From Nonomuraea lactucae (GTDB lineage Bacteria; Actinomycetota; Actinomycetes; Streptosporangiales; Streptosporangiaceae): a DNA stretch of 33,055 bases. Shown here piece after piece: positions 31,370 to 33,055 of the stretch (its first letter is position 1; the number at the start of each line of letters is the position of its first letter). The notes beneath the pieces are model-generated. The model made no database searches and had not been told where the DNA came from. It saw only the letters and a program-made list of their open reading frames with translations. The stretch is taken from assembly GCF_003313395.1 (NCBI RefSeq), contig NZ_QNFZ01000068.1:1-33055 (forward strand), read 5' to 3'. The position numbers were made by a program, and so were the translations under genes.

Positions 31370-32499
31370 GCCTCACTCTCGCCGACGCCCGGATCGTGAC
31401 CCCCGAGGGAGCGCACGACGGGTGGCTGACCATCGAAGACGGCCGCATCACGCACGTCGGCCGCGGCCCGGCGCCGCGGCCGGGCCACAGCCTCGGGGGC
31501 CGGCACGTCGTCCCGGGCTTCGTCGACATCCACAACCACGGCGGGGCCGGCGGGTCGTTCCCGAGCGGCGAGCAGGACGGCGCGCGCGCCGCCATCGGGC
31601 TGCACGAGCGCCACGGCACCACGACGATGGTGGCGAGCATGGTCTCGGGCGCCATCGACGACCTGGTGTCGGCCGCGTCGTCGCTGGCCGACCTGTGCGA
31701 CGACGGGCTGCTCGCCGGGCTGCACTTCGAGGGCCCCTACATCTCCAAGGCCCGCTGCGGCGCGCACAACCCGGCGTTCCTGCGCGACCCCTCCTCGCGG
31801 GAGCTGGAGCGGCTGGTGAAGGCGGGCCGCGGGCATGTGCGCATGGTGACGATCGCGCCTGAGCTGCCGGGCGCGCTCGACACCATCCGTACGGCCGGCG
31901 CGCACGGCGTGATCTCCGCGCTCGGCCACAGCGACGCCGGGTACGAGCAGACCCTGGCCGGCATCGAGGCGGGCGGCAGCGTGGCCACCCACCTCTACAA
32001 CGCCATGCCGCCGCTCGGCCACCGTGCCCCCGGGCCGATCGCGGCGTTGCTGGAGGATGACCGGGTCACGGTCGAGCTGATCAACGACGGCGTGCACGTG
32101 CACCCGGCGATGCTGCGCCTGGCGGTCACGGCCGCCGGGCCGGGGCGGACGGCGCTCGTCACCGACGCGATGGCCGCCGCCGGCATGGGTGACGGCACGT
32201 ACGTGCTGGGGTCGATGCGGGTGGACGTGGCGGGCGGCGTCGCCCGGCTGGCCGAGGGCGGCACGATCGCGGGCAGCACCCTGACCATGGACGCCGCGGT
32301 GCGCCGCGCCGTCCGGGAGGTGGGGCTGTCGCTGCCCGAGGCGGTCGAGGCGGCCTCGCTCACCCCCGCCCGGGTGCTGGGGCTCGACCACATCATCGGC
32401 TCGATCGCCGCCGGCAAGGCGGCCGACCTGGTCGTGCTCTCCGACGAGCTGGAGGTGGCCGGCGTGATGAAGCGCGGCGCCTGGGTCACGGAGCCCTGA
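31366..32499 (+). CDS. nagA: N-acetylglucosamine/galactosamine-6-phosphate deacetylase
   Basis: 377 aa from ATG 31366. The amidohydrolase metal motif is PGFVDIHNHGGAGGSF. It is followed by the metal Glu in LHFEGPYISKARCGAHNP, GHSDAGY, ATHLYNAMPPLGHRAPG, ELINDGVHVHP and the catalytic Asp in VTDAMAAAGMGDG; all are classical NagA blocks. It removes acetate from GlcNAc-6-P or GalNAc-6-P in the cytoplasm. It is coupled to the SIS gene upstream (4-nt overlap) and to the kinase gene downstream (TGATG overlap), so the three are made together. AgaA specificity for GalNAc-6-P is equally possible given the AgaS-like partner. Confidence 0.92.
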   Translation: MSLTLADARIVTPEGAHDGWLTIEDGRITHVGRGPAPRPGHSLGGRHVVPGFVDIHNHGGAGGSFPSGEQDGARAAIGLHERHGTTTMVASMVSGAIDDLVSAASSLADLCDDGLLAGLHFEGPYISKARCGAHNPAFLRDPSSRELERLVKAGRGHVRMVTIAPELPGALDTIRTAGAHGVISALGHSDAGYEQTLAGIEAGGSVATHLYNAMPPLGHRAPGPIAALLEDDRVTVELINDGVHVHPAMLRLAVTAAGPGRTALVTDAMAAAGMGDGTYVLGSMRVDVAGGVARLAEGGTIAGSTLTMDAAVRRAVREVGLSLPEAVEAASLTPARVLGLDHIIGSIAAGKAADLVVLSDELEVAGVMKRGAWVTEP

Positions 32500-33055
32500 T
32501 GTTCCTCACCGTGACGCTCAACGCCGCCCTCGACGTCACCTACCAGGTGCCCGGTGTCGACTGGGAGGGTGTCAATCGCGTCCGGTCGGTGCACAGGCGG
32601 GCGGGCGGCAAGGGCGTCAACGTGGCCCGCGTGCTGCGCGGGCTCGGCCAGGACGTGCTGGTCACCGGCCTGGCGGGCGGGCCGACCGGGAAGGCCATCG
32701 AGGCCGACCTCGAAGCCTCGGGGCTGCCGGGCGCGCTGGTCCGGGTCGCCGCCGAGTCGCGCACGACGCTGGCGATCTCCAGCGGCTCCGCCGGGGACGG
32801 CGGGGCCACGCTGTTCAACGAGCCCGGTCCCGAGATCGCGGAGGCCGAGCTGCGGGAGTTCATGGGGACGTACGAGGCGCTGCTGGCGCGGGCCGACGCC
32901 GTCGTCATCTCGGGCAGCCTGCCTCCGGGCGTCCCCCCGGACACCTACGCGACGCTCGCGGCCGTCGCCGCCGAGCACCGCGTGCCCGCCATCGTGGACG
33001 CCGACGGGGAGCCGCTGCTGCGCGCCCCGGCCGGCCGCCCCGCGATCGTCAAGCC
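32499..33055 (+). CDS. PfkB-family hexose-phosphate kinase (3' partial)
   Basis: 185 residues are visible before the window ends. ATG 32499 shares one base with the nagA stop (TGATG). The opening MFLTVTLNAALDVTYQVPG and the motif RRAGGKGVNVARVLRGLG are typical of the 1-phosphofructokinase/tagatose-6-phosphate kinase (FruK/LacC) group. SGSLPPGVPPDTYATLAAVA is the second conserved block. The ATP-binding end with the catalytic Asp lies outside the window. In this operon it would phosphorylate tagatose 6-phosphate to the 1,6-bisphosphate, completing the GalNAc route; 1-phosphofructokinase is the alternative. Confidence 0.88.
   Translation, partial: MFLTVTLNAALDVTYQVPGVDWEGVNRVRSVHRRAGGKGVNVARVLRGLGQDVLVTGLAGGPTGKAIEADLEASGLPGALVRVAAESRTTLAISSGSAGDGGATLFNEPGPEIAEAELREFMGTYEALLARADAVVISGSLPPGVPPDTYATLAAVAAEHRVPAIVDADGEPLLRAPAGRPAIVK

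Noticed and set aside
1..33055. tRNA genes or riboswitches near the integrase remnants
   Set aside because: No cloverleaf, TTCGA-type tRNA end or known riboswitch pattern was recognised by eye; a dedicated scan would be needed to exclude them.

Overview
The window is high-GC DNA with strongly G/C-biased third codon positions, many GTG starts and 1-4 nt stop/start overlaps. It encodes secreted proteases with PKD or FG-GAP domains, a LuxR-type regulator with an N-terminal ATPase, and type I-E-like CRISPR repeats. This points to a filamentous actinomycete; Streptosporangiales (Nonomuraea-like) is my guess from style and is not proven. No rRNA or tRNA gene was recognised.

Layout. (1) 1-3414: end of a membrane-anchored beta-propeller-like protein and a lipoprotein of the C-terminal beta-propeller family, closed by a strong terminator. 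(2) 3494-4675: a compact ATPase-LuxR regulator. (3) 4726-10841: catabolic cluster 1. A divergent FAD monooxygenase and LysR regulator are followed by a four-gene unit: two-domain extradiol-type dioxygenase, metallo-beta-lactamase-fold hydrolase, BKACE enzyme and C-C-type alpha/beta hydrolase. Matching LysR-type operators (TCGATR-N5-YATCGA) lie on both sides of the lysR gene. (4) 10878-11831: LysE exporter and a DUF4287 protein. (5) About 11.85-25.67 kb: accessory region with remnants of integrases, ISL3 and IS5-like elements, a decayed radical SAM gene and a cut CRISPR array. Inside it is catabolic cluster 2 (MFS transporter, LysR, FMN reductase, fused maleylacetate reductase-hydroxyquinol 1,2-dioxygenase), bracketed by two same-direction ISL3 fragments. 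A secreted trypsin-SGNH esterase-FG-GAP protein follows. (6) 25814-27725: a subtilisin with two PKD domains whose C-terminus is frameshifted by a 32-bp tandem duplication. (7) 27744-33055: glpD and a DeoR regulator on the minus strand, and a divergent amino-sugar operon (AgaS-like SIS protein, N-acetylhexosamine-6-P deacetylase, PfkB sugar-phosphate kinase running off the window).

How the genes fit together. Cluster 1 has the parts to hydroxylate an aromatic or heterocyclic ring, open it by extradiol cleavage, hydrolyse the product and release CoA thioesters through BKACE chemistry. I do not recognise this gene set as a described pathway, so it is the main candidate for a new system. Cluster 2 carries the lower hydroxyquinol route (hydroxyquinol to maleylacetate to 3-oxoadipate) in one polypeptide, with uptake and regulation beside it. 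The right-hand operon fits uptake-derived GalNAc or GlcNAc 6-phosphate breakdown.
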